DNA from: Microbacterium enclense
GTDB lineage: Bacteria > Actinomycetota > Actinomycetes > Actinomycetales > Microbacteriaceae
DNA: 38,459 nucleotides
Direction: 5' to 3'
Assembly (NCBI RefSeq): GCF_004022425.1
Contig: NZ_RBZY01000035.1
Coordinates: forward strand, 1 to 38,459
Below are positions 17,874 to 25,150 of this stretch, in pieces; within the stretch, counting starts at the first letter, position 1, and each line of letters starts with the position of its first letter. A program made the position numbers and the translations under genes. A model generated the notes under the pieces. The model had not been told where the DNA came from, searched no databases, and saw only the letters and a list, made by a program, of their open reading frames with translations.

Positions 17874-18482
17874 GTGTCCACACCTGCCCGCCGACGCGAC
17901 GCCGTCGAGAACCGCGCCGGCATCGTCGATGCCGCGACCGCCGCGATCGGCCGTGATCCGCGGGCGTCCATCGCCGCGATCGCGGCCCGCGCCGGGCTGT
18001 CGCGCCGCGCCCTGTACGGCCACTTCGACGACCGGGATGCCATCGTCCGCGAGGTGATCGCGGCGGGGGCCGCGCGCTTCAACGCGATCGCCGACCGCAT
18101 CGACGACGCCGACTCCCGCCTCGCGCTCGCCCGGCTCGCGTCCGAGCTGTGGCGCGAAGCCGCTCACGTGCAGGCCGCCGCCTCCCTCGCCCTCGACGAT
18201 GCACACGTGTCCGAGACCGCGGCATCCCTCGCCCCTCTCCGGCGCCGCATCGACGGGATCGTCCGCCGCGGCCAGGACGCCGGCGAACTGCGCACCGATC
18301 TCTCCGCACCGACCCTGTCGCGCCTGCTCGAAGAGACCGGACGCATGGTGGTCACCCGCGTCGACGCCGAGTCGAGCGCGGCCCGCGAGATCGCCATCAC
18401 GGCGGTCCTCGGCATCGCCGGCCTCTCCTGGACCGAGGCCCGGCGCCTCATCACTCAGCACCCCGACCTGGAGGCGCAGTGA
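17874..18482 (+). CDS. TetR/AcrR family transcriptional regulator
   Basis: The 202-residue product has an N-terminal TetR helix-turn-helix (about 14-60: AGIVDAATAAIG, SIAAIAARAGLSRRALYGHFDDRDAIVREVI) and a variable helical ligand-binding domain. It most likely represses its own three-gene operon through the dyad on its promoter. The stop overlaps the next start as GTGA. The small-molecule signal is unknown. The downstream genes suggest it controls a membrane exporter-like system. Confidence 0.9.
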   Translation: MSTPARRRDAVENRAGIVDAATAAIGRDPRASIAAIAARAGLSRRALYGHFDDRDAIVREVIAAGAARFNAIADRIDDADSRLALARLASELWREAAHVQAAASLALDDAHVSETAASLAPLRRRIDGIVRRGQDAGELRTDLSAPTLSRLLEETGRMVVTRVDAESSAAREIAITAVLGIAGLSWTEARRLITQHPDLEAQ

Positions 18483-19099
18483 AGATCGTCCTCGACGCCG
18501 TTTCGAAGGGACGCGCGCAGCGCGCGCTGCCCGAGACCTCCACGTCGTACGAGACCGGGCGGGCGACGCTCGCCGTCGCCGAGACCGAGCAACGTCCCAC
18601 GGTGCTCGGGCTCGTGGCATCCGGTCGCATGAAGATCGACGGCGGCTCGGTCACGATCGACGGACGGGTGGATGCCGGCGCGATCCGTCGTCGTGTCGCC
18701 CTCGTCGACGCGCCCGTCGTCTCGGAACCCGAACCGAACGTCACCGTGACGGGCGTCGTCGCGGAGGAGCTCATGTTCGCCGGTCACGCGCCGACCCCCT
18801 TCGCCGCGCAGCGCTGGCTCGAGGGCCTGGGGCTGGAGTCCCTGGCATCCCTCCCCGTCGGCAATGTCGACGCGGCAGCGCGGATTCGTCTGCTGCTGGA
18901 GCTCGCGGCGCTCCGTACGGACGTGGAGGGACTCGTGCTCGTCGCCCCCGACCGACACGGCGGCGAACCCACCGCCTGGTGGCGCATCGCCCGGGAGTTC
19001 GCCGAGCGCGGGTACGCCGTGCTCGTGATCGCGGGGCACGCCTCGCGGACGGCGCTCGACTCCTCCGACGCCGACGCCGAGCAGGAGAACATCCGGTGA
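18479..19099 (+). CDS. Degenerate ABC ATPase-like protein lacking Walker A
   Basis: The 206-residue product follows the layout of an ABC nucleotide-binding domain without its catalytic motifs. AETEQRPTVLGLVASGRMK (34-52) and then GGSVTIDGR align with the normal Walker A and following strand, but the GxxGxGKS/T is gone. RRVALVDA corresponds to the Q-loop region. AAARIRLLLELAAL (132-145) stands where LSGGQ and its helix would be. GLVLVAPD (151-158) takes the place of Walker B without the catalytic Glu. VLVIAGH retains a switch-like His. ATP hydrolysis is therefore unlikely. GTG 18479 has GGAGG upstream, and both gene borders are GTGA overlaps. I infer a structural partner of the following membrane protein. 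Confidence 0.75.
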   Translation: MKIVLDAVSKGRAQRALPETSTSYETGRATLAVAETEQRPTVLGLVASGRMKIDGGSVTIDGRVDAGAIRRRVALVDAPVVSEPEPNVTVTGVVAEELMFAGHAPTPFAAQRWLEGLGLESLASLPVGNVDAAARIRLLLELAALRTDVEGLVLVAPDRHGGEPTAWWRIAREFAERGYAVLVIAGHASRTALDSSDADAEQENIR

Positions 19100-20991
19100 A
19101 GATCCCGCAGATGATCGCGGCGGAGCTGCGCCGCCTCACCTCCACGCGTATGTCGGTCCTCGCCCTCGTCGCGCTCCTCGCCGTGCCGATCCTGTACGGC
19201 GGCCTGTACCTGTGGGCCAACCAGGACCCGTACGGCAACCTGTCGCAGGTCCCCGTCGCGCTCGTGGTCGAGGACAGCGGCGCGCAGATCAACGGCGAAC
19301 AGCGCAATCTCGGCGACGAAGCGGCCGACCAACTGCTCGACAGCGACACGTTCAAGTGGCATCGCGTCGACGCCGACCAGGCCGCGAGCGGGCTCGAGCG
19401 CGGTGACTTCGACTTCACGGTGACGCTCCCCGCCGACTTCAGCGACGCGGTCGCGTCCCTGTCGAGCGACAGCCCGCGGCAGGCCGCGATCGAGCTGCGC
19501 ACGAACGACGCGAACAACTACCTCGCATCGACGATCGGCTCGCAGGCCGTCGCGCGCATTCAAGCGTCGGTCGCTCAGAAGGTCGTCGATGAGGCCGGCC
19601 TCACGCTCCTCGACGCGCTGCACACCATCCGGGTGAGCCTCGTGGATGCCACGACCGGGGCGACGCAGCTCGTCGACGGCCTCGGCAGCGCGAAGTCGGG
19701 GTCGGCGCAGCTGGCGACGGGTTCGGCCCAGCTCGCCGACGGGACGGCGCAGCTGTCCGACGGCGCAGCCCGGCTGCGCGACGGCACCGTAGAGCTCCGC
19801 GACGGTGCGGCACGCGTCGCCGACGGCGCACAGCAGGTCGCGGGCGGTGTCGACCGCATCGACGCGGCCGCGCGCCAGGTCGGCACGATCGCCGGGGATG
19901 CCGCGGCCCAGCTTCCTCAAGCCCGCGCCGACATCGCGAAGGCCCTGGCCGACGCCGGCCTCGACCAGGCGCGCATCGACGAGATCCTCTCCCGCCTCGA
20001 CCCCGTCGGCGACCGTCTCCAGGCCGCCAACACACGGGTGCAGGACACGGTCCAGCAGATCAACACGCTCGACGACGGTGCGCGCCAGGTGGCCGACGGA
20101 AGTGCGTCCGTGGCATCCGGGGCCTCCACCGCAGCCGACGGCGCGTCGGCCCTCGCGGAGGGCGCCTCCTCGGCGGCCTCGGGAGCCGCGCAGCTCCGCG
20201 ACGGGGCGAGCCAGCTCGACGGCGGGATCGGGCAGCTCTCGGACGGAGCGACGAAACTGCGCGACGGGTTGGCGTCGGGCGTCGAGCAGATCCCCGACTC
20301 CGACGACCAGACCCGGCAGGCGCAGGCCGACACGATCTCCGACCCGGTGAGCGTCGGCTCGACGTCGGTGACCAAGGCGCAGAACTACGGGGCGGGACTC
20401 GCGCCGTTCTTCGCGGCCCTCGCCGGCTGGATCGGCATCTACGCGCTGTTCCTCATCGTGAAGCCCGTCTCCAAGCGCGCCGTCACGGCCCTGCGCTCCC
20501 CGATCCGCGTGACGCTCGCGGGCTGGCTGACGCCCGCCGGCCTCGGTGCGGTGCAGATGGTGGGTCTGTTCACGGTGCTCGCCGTGGCCCTGCAGTTCTC
20601 GTTCGCGAATCCGTGGGCCGCCCTCGGCATCCTGATCTTCGCCTCGGCGACGTACGCGGCGATCGTGCTCGCGCTGAACGTGTGGCTCGGATCCGTCGGG
20701 CAGTTCCTCGGACTGGTGCTCATGGTGCTGCAGCTGGTCACGGCCGGCGGAACGTTCCCGTGGCAGACGCTGCCCGCCCCGCTGGCGGCTCTGCACCACG
20801 TACTGCCCATGGGATACGTCGTGGATGCCATGCGCCAGGTCATGTACGGGGGCGACATCGGCCGCGTCGGCCCGGACCTGCTCGTGCTCGGCGCGTGGCT
20901 CGTCGGTGGGGTGCTGCTCGCCGCGATCGGCGTGACCCGGATGACGCATCACCGGACGCTGCGCGACCTTCAGCCGAGCCTGATCGGCTGA
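19096..20991 (+). CDS. YhgE/Pip-type membrane protein
   Basis: The 631-residue product has one N-terminal helix (about 18-40) and a large extracytoplasmic region. Residues about 190-400 of that region are repeats of the type QLADGTAQLSDGAARLRDG, likely a long helical rod. Five or so C-terminal helices follow, with NYGAGLAPFFAALAGWIG and LHHVLPMGYVVDAMRQVMYGG. This is the YhgE/Pip layout, distantly related to ABC-2 permeases and to EsaA of type VII secretion loci; members include phage-infection protein. The role here is unknown. The GTG start overlaps the previous stop (GTGA). Confidence 0.88.
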   Translation: MKIPQMIAAELRRLTSTRMSVLALVALLAVPILYGGLYLWANQDPYGNLSQVPVALVVEDSGAQINGEQRNLGDEAADQLLDSDTFKWHRVDADQAASGLERGDFDFTVTLPADFSDAVASLSSDSPRQAAIELRTNDANNYLASTIGSQAVARIQASVAQKVVDEAGLTLLDALHTIRVSLVDATTGATQLVDGLGSAKSGSAQLATGSAQLADGTAQLSDGAARLRDGTVELRDGAARVADGAQQVAGGVDRIDAAARQVGTIAGDAAAQLPQARADIAKALADAGLDQARIDEILSRLDPVGDRLQAANTRVQDTVQQINTLDDGARQVADGSASVASGASTAADGASALAEGASSAASGAAQLRDGASQLDGGIGQLSDGATKLRDGLASGVEQIPDSDDQTRQAQADTISDPVSVGSTSVTKAQNYGAGLAPFFAALAGWIGIYALFLIVKPVSKRAVTALRSPIRVTLAGWLTPAGLGAVQMVGLFTVLAVALQFSFANPWAALGILIFASATYAAIVLALNVWLGSVGQFLGLVLMVLQLVTAGGTFPWQTLPAPLAALHHVLPMGYVVDAMRQVMYGGDIGRVGPDLLVLGAWLVGGVLLAAIGVTRMTHHRTLRDLQPSLIG

Positions 20992-21068
20992 CTCTCCGAC
21001 CGGCTCGCCGTCGATCGGGCGGGTGCGCACCGCGTAGGGTCGTCTCACGACGATCGCGAGGGGATGCC

Positions 21069-21611
21069 ATGGCCGCCCGCAACACCCGCCTGATGCGCTG
21101 CACGCCCGACGACCTCTTCGCCGTACTGGCGGACGGGTGGCTGTACCCGGTGTGGGTGGTGGGTGCCGCCCGCATGCGCGACGTCGATCCGGAATGGCCG
21201 CAAGAGGGCTCCCGCATCCACCACTCGCTGGGCGTCTGGCCCGTCCTGGTGCACGACACGACGGAGATGGTCGAGTGGGACCCGCCGCGACGCGTGCGGC
21301 TGCGCCCCAAGGCCGGACCGCTCGGTCGCGGTGTCATTCGTTTCGACGTGCGCCCGCACGGCGACGGGATCGCCGTGACCATTGCCGAAGAGCCGGTGTC
21401 GGGACTGCCGGCGGCTCTTCCCGGCATCCTGTGGCGACCCCTGCTCGTCCTGCGCAACCATGAGTGCCTGAACCGCCTCGGGTTCCTCGCCGAGGGGCGT
21501 CGCGCGGAGCGCGAAGCGGGAGAACTCGAGGCACGACCGGAGACGCCGACCCCCACCGAGGGCACCGCCTCGCCGCAAGCCGAGAAGGACGCGGCCGAAG
21601 CCGACATCTGA
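21069..21611 (+). CDS. SRPBCC superfamily protein
   Basis: The 180-residue product has the SRPBCC (START/Bet v 1-like) pattern: CTPDDLFAVLADGWLYPVWVVGAARM near the N-terminus, then GSRIHHSLGVWPVLVHDTTEMVEWDPPRRVRLRPKAGP, and a basic, Glu-rich C-terminal tail that looks disordered. Relatives bind hydrophobic ligands in a cavity; no ligand can be assigned. ATG 21069 is preceded by GCGAGGGG. A TAGGGT box at 21035-21040 would give a leader of about 22 bases. Confidence 0.82.
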   Translation: MAARNTRLMRCTPDDLFAVLADGWLYPVWVVGAARMRDVDPEWPQEGSRIHHSLGVWPVLVHDTTEMVEWDPPRRVRLRPKAGPLGRGVIRFDVRPHGDGIAVTIAEEPVSGLPAALPGILWRPLLVLRNHECLNRLGFLAEGRRAEREAGELEARPETPTPTEGTASPQAEKDAAEADI

Positions 21612-21650
21612 ACGTCCGGAGAACGGGTCCGCGGGGCAGCGCCGCGGTCG

Positions 21651-21671
21651 TATAGTTGACAAAACGCAACT
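21651..21671 (+). promoter_or_regulatory. Promoter and dyad operator of the MFS exporter gene
   Basis: TATAGT (21651-21656) is the best -10 box in the window. AGTTG (21654-21658) and CAACT (21667-21671) form a dyad over its end and the start site. AGTTG...CAACT dyads resemble MarR-type operators in actinobacteria. No marR gene is in the window, so the regulator would be unlinked. This is inferred from spacing and symmetry only. Confidence 0.45.
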
Positions 21672-21706
21672 TGTTTGGGGAGCGGCACGACCCGCGCCGT
21701 CTCTCT

Positions 21707-21720
21707 GGCGCTTCGGCGCC
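21707..21720 (+). promoter_or_regulatory. UUCG-capped hairpin in the exporter leader
   Basis: GGCGC-TTCG-GCGCC is a perfect, very stable tetraloop hairpin in the roughly 92-base leader, about 30 bases before the CGAGG ribosome site of the MFS gene. It could be an attenuator or an mRNA stabiliser. Confidence 0.45.
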
Positions 21721-21754
21721 CTCCTTATCGGCCCTCTCGCCCTTCCGAGGAAAC

Positions 21755-23764
21755 GTGACCACTGCTGCCGTGTCGAGCCCGACCACCCGAAGCACCCCGG
21801 TGATGACCCACCGCCAGATCCTGTTCGTCATCTTCGGGCTCATGGCCGGGATGTTCCTGTCCGCGCTCGATCAGACCGTCGTCGGTACCGCCATCCGCAC
21901 GATCGGCGACGACCTCAACGGCCTCAGCCTGCAGGCGTGGGTGACCACGGCCTACCTCATCGTGTCGACCATCTCGACGCCGATCTACGGCAAGCTGTCC
22001 GACATCTTCGGCCGGCGACCGCTGTTCCTCATCGCCATCGTGATCTTCATCGTCGGCTCGGTCGCCGCGAGCTTCTCGACCTCGATGATCGAGCTCTCGG
22101 CGTTCCGCGCCATCCAGGGCCTGGGTGCCGGTGGCCTCATGTCGATGCCGCTCGCCATCATGGGCGACATCCTCGCCCCGCGTGAGCGCGCCAAGTACCA
22201 GGGTTACTTCCTCGCCGTCTTCGGCATCTCCTCCGTCATCGGCCCCCTCGTCGGCGGACTCTTCGCCGGTGCTAACGAGATCCTCTTCATCGCCGGGTGG
22301 CGCTGGGTCTTCCTCATCAACGTGCCGATCGGCCTCATCGCCCTGGCGATCGTCCTCCGGTTCCTGCACATTCCACGCCACCCGCACGGTTCCGTCCGCA
22401 TCGACTGGTTCGGCGCGACGACGGTCATCATCGCCCTCGTCCCGCTGCTGCTCGTCGCCGAGCAGGGCCGCGAATGGGGCTGGACCTCGCCGATCGCGCT
22501 CGCCTGCTACGTCGTCGGCGGCCTCGGCATCCTGGCCTTCATCCTCATCGAGCGCGGCATGAAGGACGACGCGCTCATCCCGCTCAAGCTTTTCCGCTCG
22601 TCGACCTTCTCGATGGCCACCGTCATCGGCGTCTTCGTCGGCTTCGCGATGTTCGGCGCGATGCTGACGCTGCCGCTGTACCTGCAGCTCGTGCTCGGGT
22701 CGAGCCCCACCGAGAGCGGCTTCCAGCTGCTGCCGATGATCCTCGGTCTCATGATCTCGTCGATCGCGAGCGGCCAGATCATCGCGCGCACCGGCCATTA
22801 CCGCATCTTCCCGTCCATCGGCACGGCCTTCATGGCGCTGGGCTTCTTCACGTTGACCTTCATCCGCTACGACACGTCGTACTGGATGATCGCCGGGGCG
22901 ATGCTCCTCATCGGTCTAGGTCTCGGTCAGCTGATGCAGACGCTCACGATCGCCTCGCAGAACTCCGTCGGTCCCCGTGACATCGGCGTGGCGACCTCGG
23001 CATCCACGTTCTTCCGCCAGATCGGCGGAACGCTCGGCACGGCCATCCTGCTGTCGCTGCTGTTCACGCTCGTGCCGCTGAACCTGCAGACGAACTTCCG
23101 CGATCCGGGATCGCTCACGGAGGCGCTCGACGCCGCCCTCGACCCGACCGTCGCCAGCGCCCCCGCGAACACGGGCATCATGTCGAAGGTCTACGACCCG
23201 TTCGTCCGAGAGCTCACCGACGGCGCCCTGAGCGGCGCGCAGCAGGGCGTCGAGCAGGCCAAGACAGCCGCCGCCGACGCCGTGGCGCAGCAGGTCGCGG
23301 CCGGTGCGATCCCCGCCGCCGCGCAGCAGCAGGCCACGGCCGCCGCGCAGGAGCAGGCGATCCAGCAGGCCGCGGCCGCGATCCAGCAGCAGGTCCCGGT
23401 CGCGGAGGTCGCCGCCGACGGCACCGTGACGCTGGACTTCGCAAATGCCACGGCCCGCCGGGCCTTCGTCGACCAGGCGGTTCCGCAGATCATCGACGGC
23501 ATGTCGGGGTCGTCGGAGTCGTCGTTCGATAACAGCACGATGGACGACACGTCGTTCCTCAACGGCGCCGATCCGCGACTCACCCGACCGCTGCTGGTGT
23601 CGTTCAACCAGTCGACCGTCGCCGTGTACTGGGTCGCCATGGCCGTCGCGCTGATCGCGTTCGTGCTGACGCTGTTTTTCCGAACGCCCCCGCTGCGCGC
23701 GAAGTCGGCGCTGCAGGAGTCGGCCGACGCCGAGCGCCACGCCGAGCCGGTCGCGCTCGGCTGA
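21755..23764 (+). CDS. DHA2-type 14-TM MFS drug exporter
   Basis: This is a proton-driven multidrug-type exporter in the membrane. Family motifs are visible: FLSALDQTVVGTAIRTIGDDL in helix 1, the motif A segment GKLSDIFGRRP, and RAIQGLGAGGLMSMPLAIMGDI. The 669-residue length exceeds the usual ~500 because the last extracytoplasmic loop (about 445-618) carries an Ala/Gln-rich helical insert (QQGVEQAKTAAADAVAQQVA...) before the final helix. GTG 21755 is preceded by CGAGGAAAC. The frame also stays open upstream through the leader, so a longer product from TTG is possible but less likely. Confidence 0.92.
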   Translation: MTTAAVSSPTTRSTPVMTHRQILFVIFGLMAGMFLSALDQTVVGTAIRTIGDDLNGLSLQAWVTTAYLIVSTISTPIYGKLSDIFGRRPLFLIAIVIFIVGSVAASFSTSMIELSAFRAIQGLGAGGLMSMPLAIMGDILAPRERAKYQGYFLAVFGISSVIGPLVGGLFAGANEILFIAGWRWVFLINVPIGLIALAIVLRFLHIPRHPHGSVRIDWFGATTVIIALVPLLLVAEQGREWGWTSPIALACYVVGGLGILAFILIERGMKDDALIPLKLFRSSTFSMATVIGVFVGFAMFGAMLTLPLYLQLVLGSSPTESGFQLLPMILGLMISSIASGQIIARTGHYRIFPSIGTAFMALGFFTLTFIRYDTSYWMIAGAMLLIGLGLGQLMQTLTIASQNSVGPRDIGVATSASTFFRQIGGTLGTAILLSLLFTLVPLNLQTNFRDPGSLTEALDAALDPTVASAPANTGIMSKVYDPFVRELTDGALSGAQQGVEQAKTAAADAVAQQVAAGAIPAAAQQQATAAAQEQAIQQAAAAIQQQVPVAEVAADGTVTLDFANATARRAFVDQAVPQIIDGMSGSSESSFDNSTMDDTSFLNGADPRLTRPLLVSFNQSTVAVYWVAMAVALIAFVLTLFFRTPPLRAKSALQESADAERHAEPVALG

Positions 23765-23795
23765 GTTGCGGCCCGGCGGAGGTCCCGCCGCCATC

Positions 23796-23860
23796 GATAA
23801 ACGCTGTTCCTCCTCAGAAACGCTGTGTCGCGGCGTTTCTGAGGAGGAACAGCGTTCATC
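23796..23860. repeat. REP-like palindrome, family B (near-perfect 28-base arms)
   Basis: The arms at 23796-23823 and 23833-23860 pair with a single mismatch (24 inner bases perfect) around a 9-base loop. Each contains AACGCTGTTCCTCC and TCAGAAACGC. It lies between the convergent MFS exporter and mrpG genes and can act as a two-way terminator. The sequence differs from families A and C. Confidence 0.85.
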
Positions 23861-23895
23861 ACTGCGAGGGATGCCGCGCCGCAGCCCCGCGGGCG

Positions 23896-24276
23896 TCAGC
23901 TCTCGGGGCGCGACGGGGCGGCGATCGAGCCGCCCTCCTCCGTGCGGTGCTGCAGGTCGTCGACGTAGAGGCCTGCTTCGTCCATCGTGCGATTGCGGTA
24001 GGCGGCGCGGCCGACCATGTGCGCGGCGAGCGGCGCCGTGGCGAACTGGATGAGGACGATCGGGATGCCGAAAGCCAGGGCCTCCCACGAGCGGAGGGTC
24101 AACTCCACGGCGATGACGATGAGCAGCACACCGAGCACCTGCGGCTTCGTCGCCGCGTGGAGGCGGGAGGGCACATCGGGCCAGCGCACAAGCCCGATCG
24201 TCGCCGTCAGGCAGAGCACCGCACCGATCAGGACGAGCACGAGCGCGACGACGTCGAGGACCGACTCCAGGGTCAT
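23896..24276 (-). CDS. mrpG: Mrp Na+/H+ antiporter subunit G
   Basis: This is the last subunit of the multi-component cation/proton antiporter. The 126 residues give three helices with the family pattern GAVLCLTATIGLVRWPDVPSRLHAATKPQVLGV. A charged C-terminal tail follows. ATG 24276 has AGGAG upstream and overlaps the mrpF stop as ATGA. The long frame that reads through here into the next genes is a shadow. It converges with the MFS exporter across palindrome B. Confidence 0.92.
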   Translation of the reverse strand: MTLESVLDVVALVLVLIGAVLCLTATIGLVRWPDVPSRLHAATKPQVLGVLLIVIAVELTLRSWEALAFGIPIVLIQFATAPLAAHMVGRAAYRNRTMDEAGLYVDDLQHRTEEGGSIAAPSRPES

Positions 24277-24539
24277 CGGGGGTTCTCCTTCCGTGCGACG
24301 AACCGCGCGACGGCGATCGATCCGAACACGCCGACGGCGGCGATGATGAGCATCACGGGCAGGGAGCGGGTGTGATGGTTGATGACCATGTCCGCCCCGA
24401 GGATGCAGACGACCTCGGTCGGCAGGACGTCGGCCGCCACGGCGCGGTCGAGGATGGACGGCCCGATCACGAGTCGGATGAGCGCCAGCACCGCGGCGAC
24501 GGCGAAGACGATCAGGATGACGACGACGAGGGCGGTCAT
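24273..24539 (-). CDS. mrpF: Mrp Na+/H+ antiporter subunit F
   Basis: The 88-residue, three-helix subunit has the typical segment IRLVIGPSILDRAVAADVLPTEVVCILGA. Both borders are ATGA overlaps with mrpE and mrpG. It works only as part of the MrpA-G complex in the membrane. Confidence 0.92.
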   Translation of the reverse strand: MTALVVVILIVFAVAAVLALIRLVIGPSILDRAVAADVLPTEVVCILGADMVINHHTRSLPVMLIIAAVGVFGSIAVARFVARKENPR

Positions 24540-25150
24540 AGCGGAGTCCGTCCGTCGCGGGGCGAGGCGGCCCCGAGGTGGGCGTGGGCGTCGGATTCGG
24601 CGATCTGCCGCCGGAGATCGGCGAGCTGCTCGCGCGAGCCGACGGCACGCGTGATGCGAGCCTCCCAGCCGAGCACCACGCGGCGCTGATGTTCGGCATC
24701 CTCGTCGCTGCGGATTCCGATCGTGTGGAGGAACAGCGTGCGGCCCTCGCGGTCGACGTCGACGATGAGCGAGCCCGGGATGAGGGATGCCGTGACCGCC
24801 GTGTGCGCCATGATGACGTCGTCGTCGACGCGCAGCGGGACCGCGATGATCGCCGCCCCGGGGGCGCGACGGAAATCGAGCACCTGCCACGCGACGACGA
24901 GCGAGCCGCGGACGACGGCGGCGAGGAACGTGACCACGAAGACGAACCCGTACCAGAGGTTCAAACGGCCGGACAGATCGACGGGCGGCAGCCGGAACAC
25001 GCGGGTCACGAACACGGCCGCGCCGACGCCCGTGAGGAACGCCAGCCAGGTCAGCTGCCCCCACAACAGCATCCACAGGGCGACGAGGATGAAGAAGAAG
25101 GGCAGTTGCTGCACGAAGAAGCCGATCTGCGACCGGCGGTCCGGACTCAC
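24536..25150 (-). CDS. mrpE: Mrp Na+/H+ antiporter subunit E
   Basis: The 204-residue subunit is somewhat longer than the usual ~160. It has two to three N-terminal helices, the conserved region VVRGSLVVAWQVLDFRRAPGAAIIAVPLRVDDDVIMAHTAVTASLIPGSLIVDV, and a cytoplasmic C-terminal tail rich in Arg and Glu. The GTG start at 25150 overlaps the mrpD stop as GTGA; longer in-frame starts would lie inside mrpD. Confidence 0.92.
   Translation of the reverse strand: MSPDRRSQIGFFVQQLPFFFILVALWMLLWGQLTWLAFLTGVGAAVFVTRVFRLPPVDLSGRLNLWYGFVFVVTFLAAVVRGSLVVAWQVLDFRRAPGAAIIAVPLRVDDDVIMAHTAVTASLIPGSLIVDVDREGRTLFLHTIGIRSDEDAEHQRRVVLGWEARITRAVGSREQLADLRRQIAESDAHAHLGAASPRDGRTPL

Noticed and set aside
19681..20280. 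Repeated sequence in the YhgE-type gene considered as a DNA tandem repeat
   Set aside because: The repetition is at protein level (QLxDGAxxL pattern) with varied codons, a known feature of the family, not a DNA repeat array.
21656..21661. TTGACA-like sequence as a -35 box
   Set aside because: No -10 box lies 16-18 bases downstream; TATAGT at 21651 is a better -10 and overlaps it.
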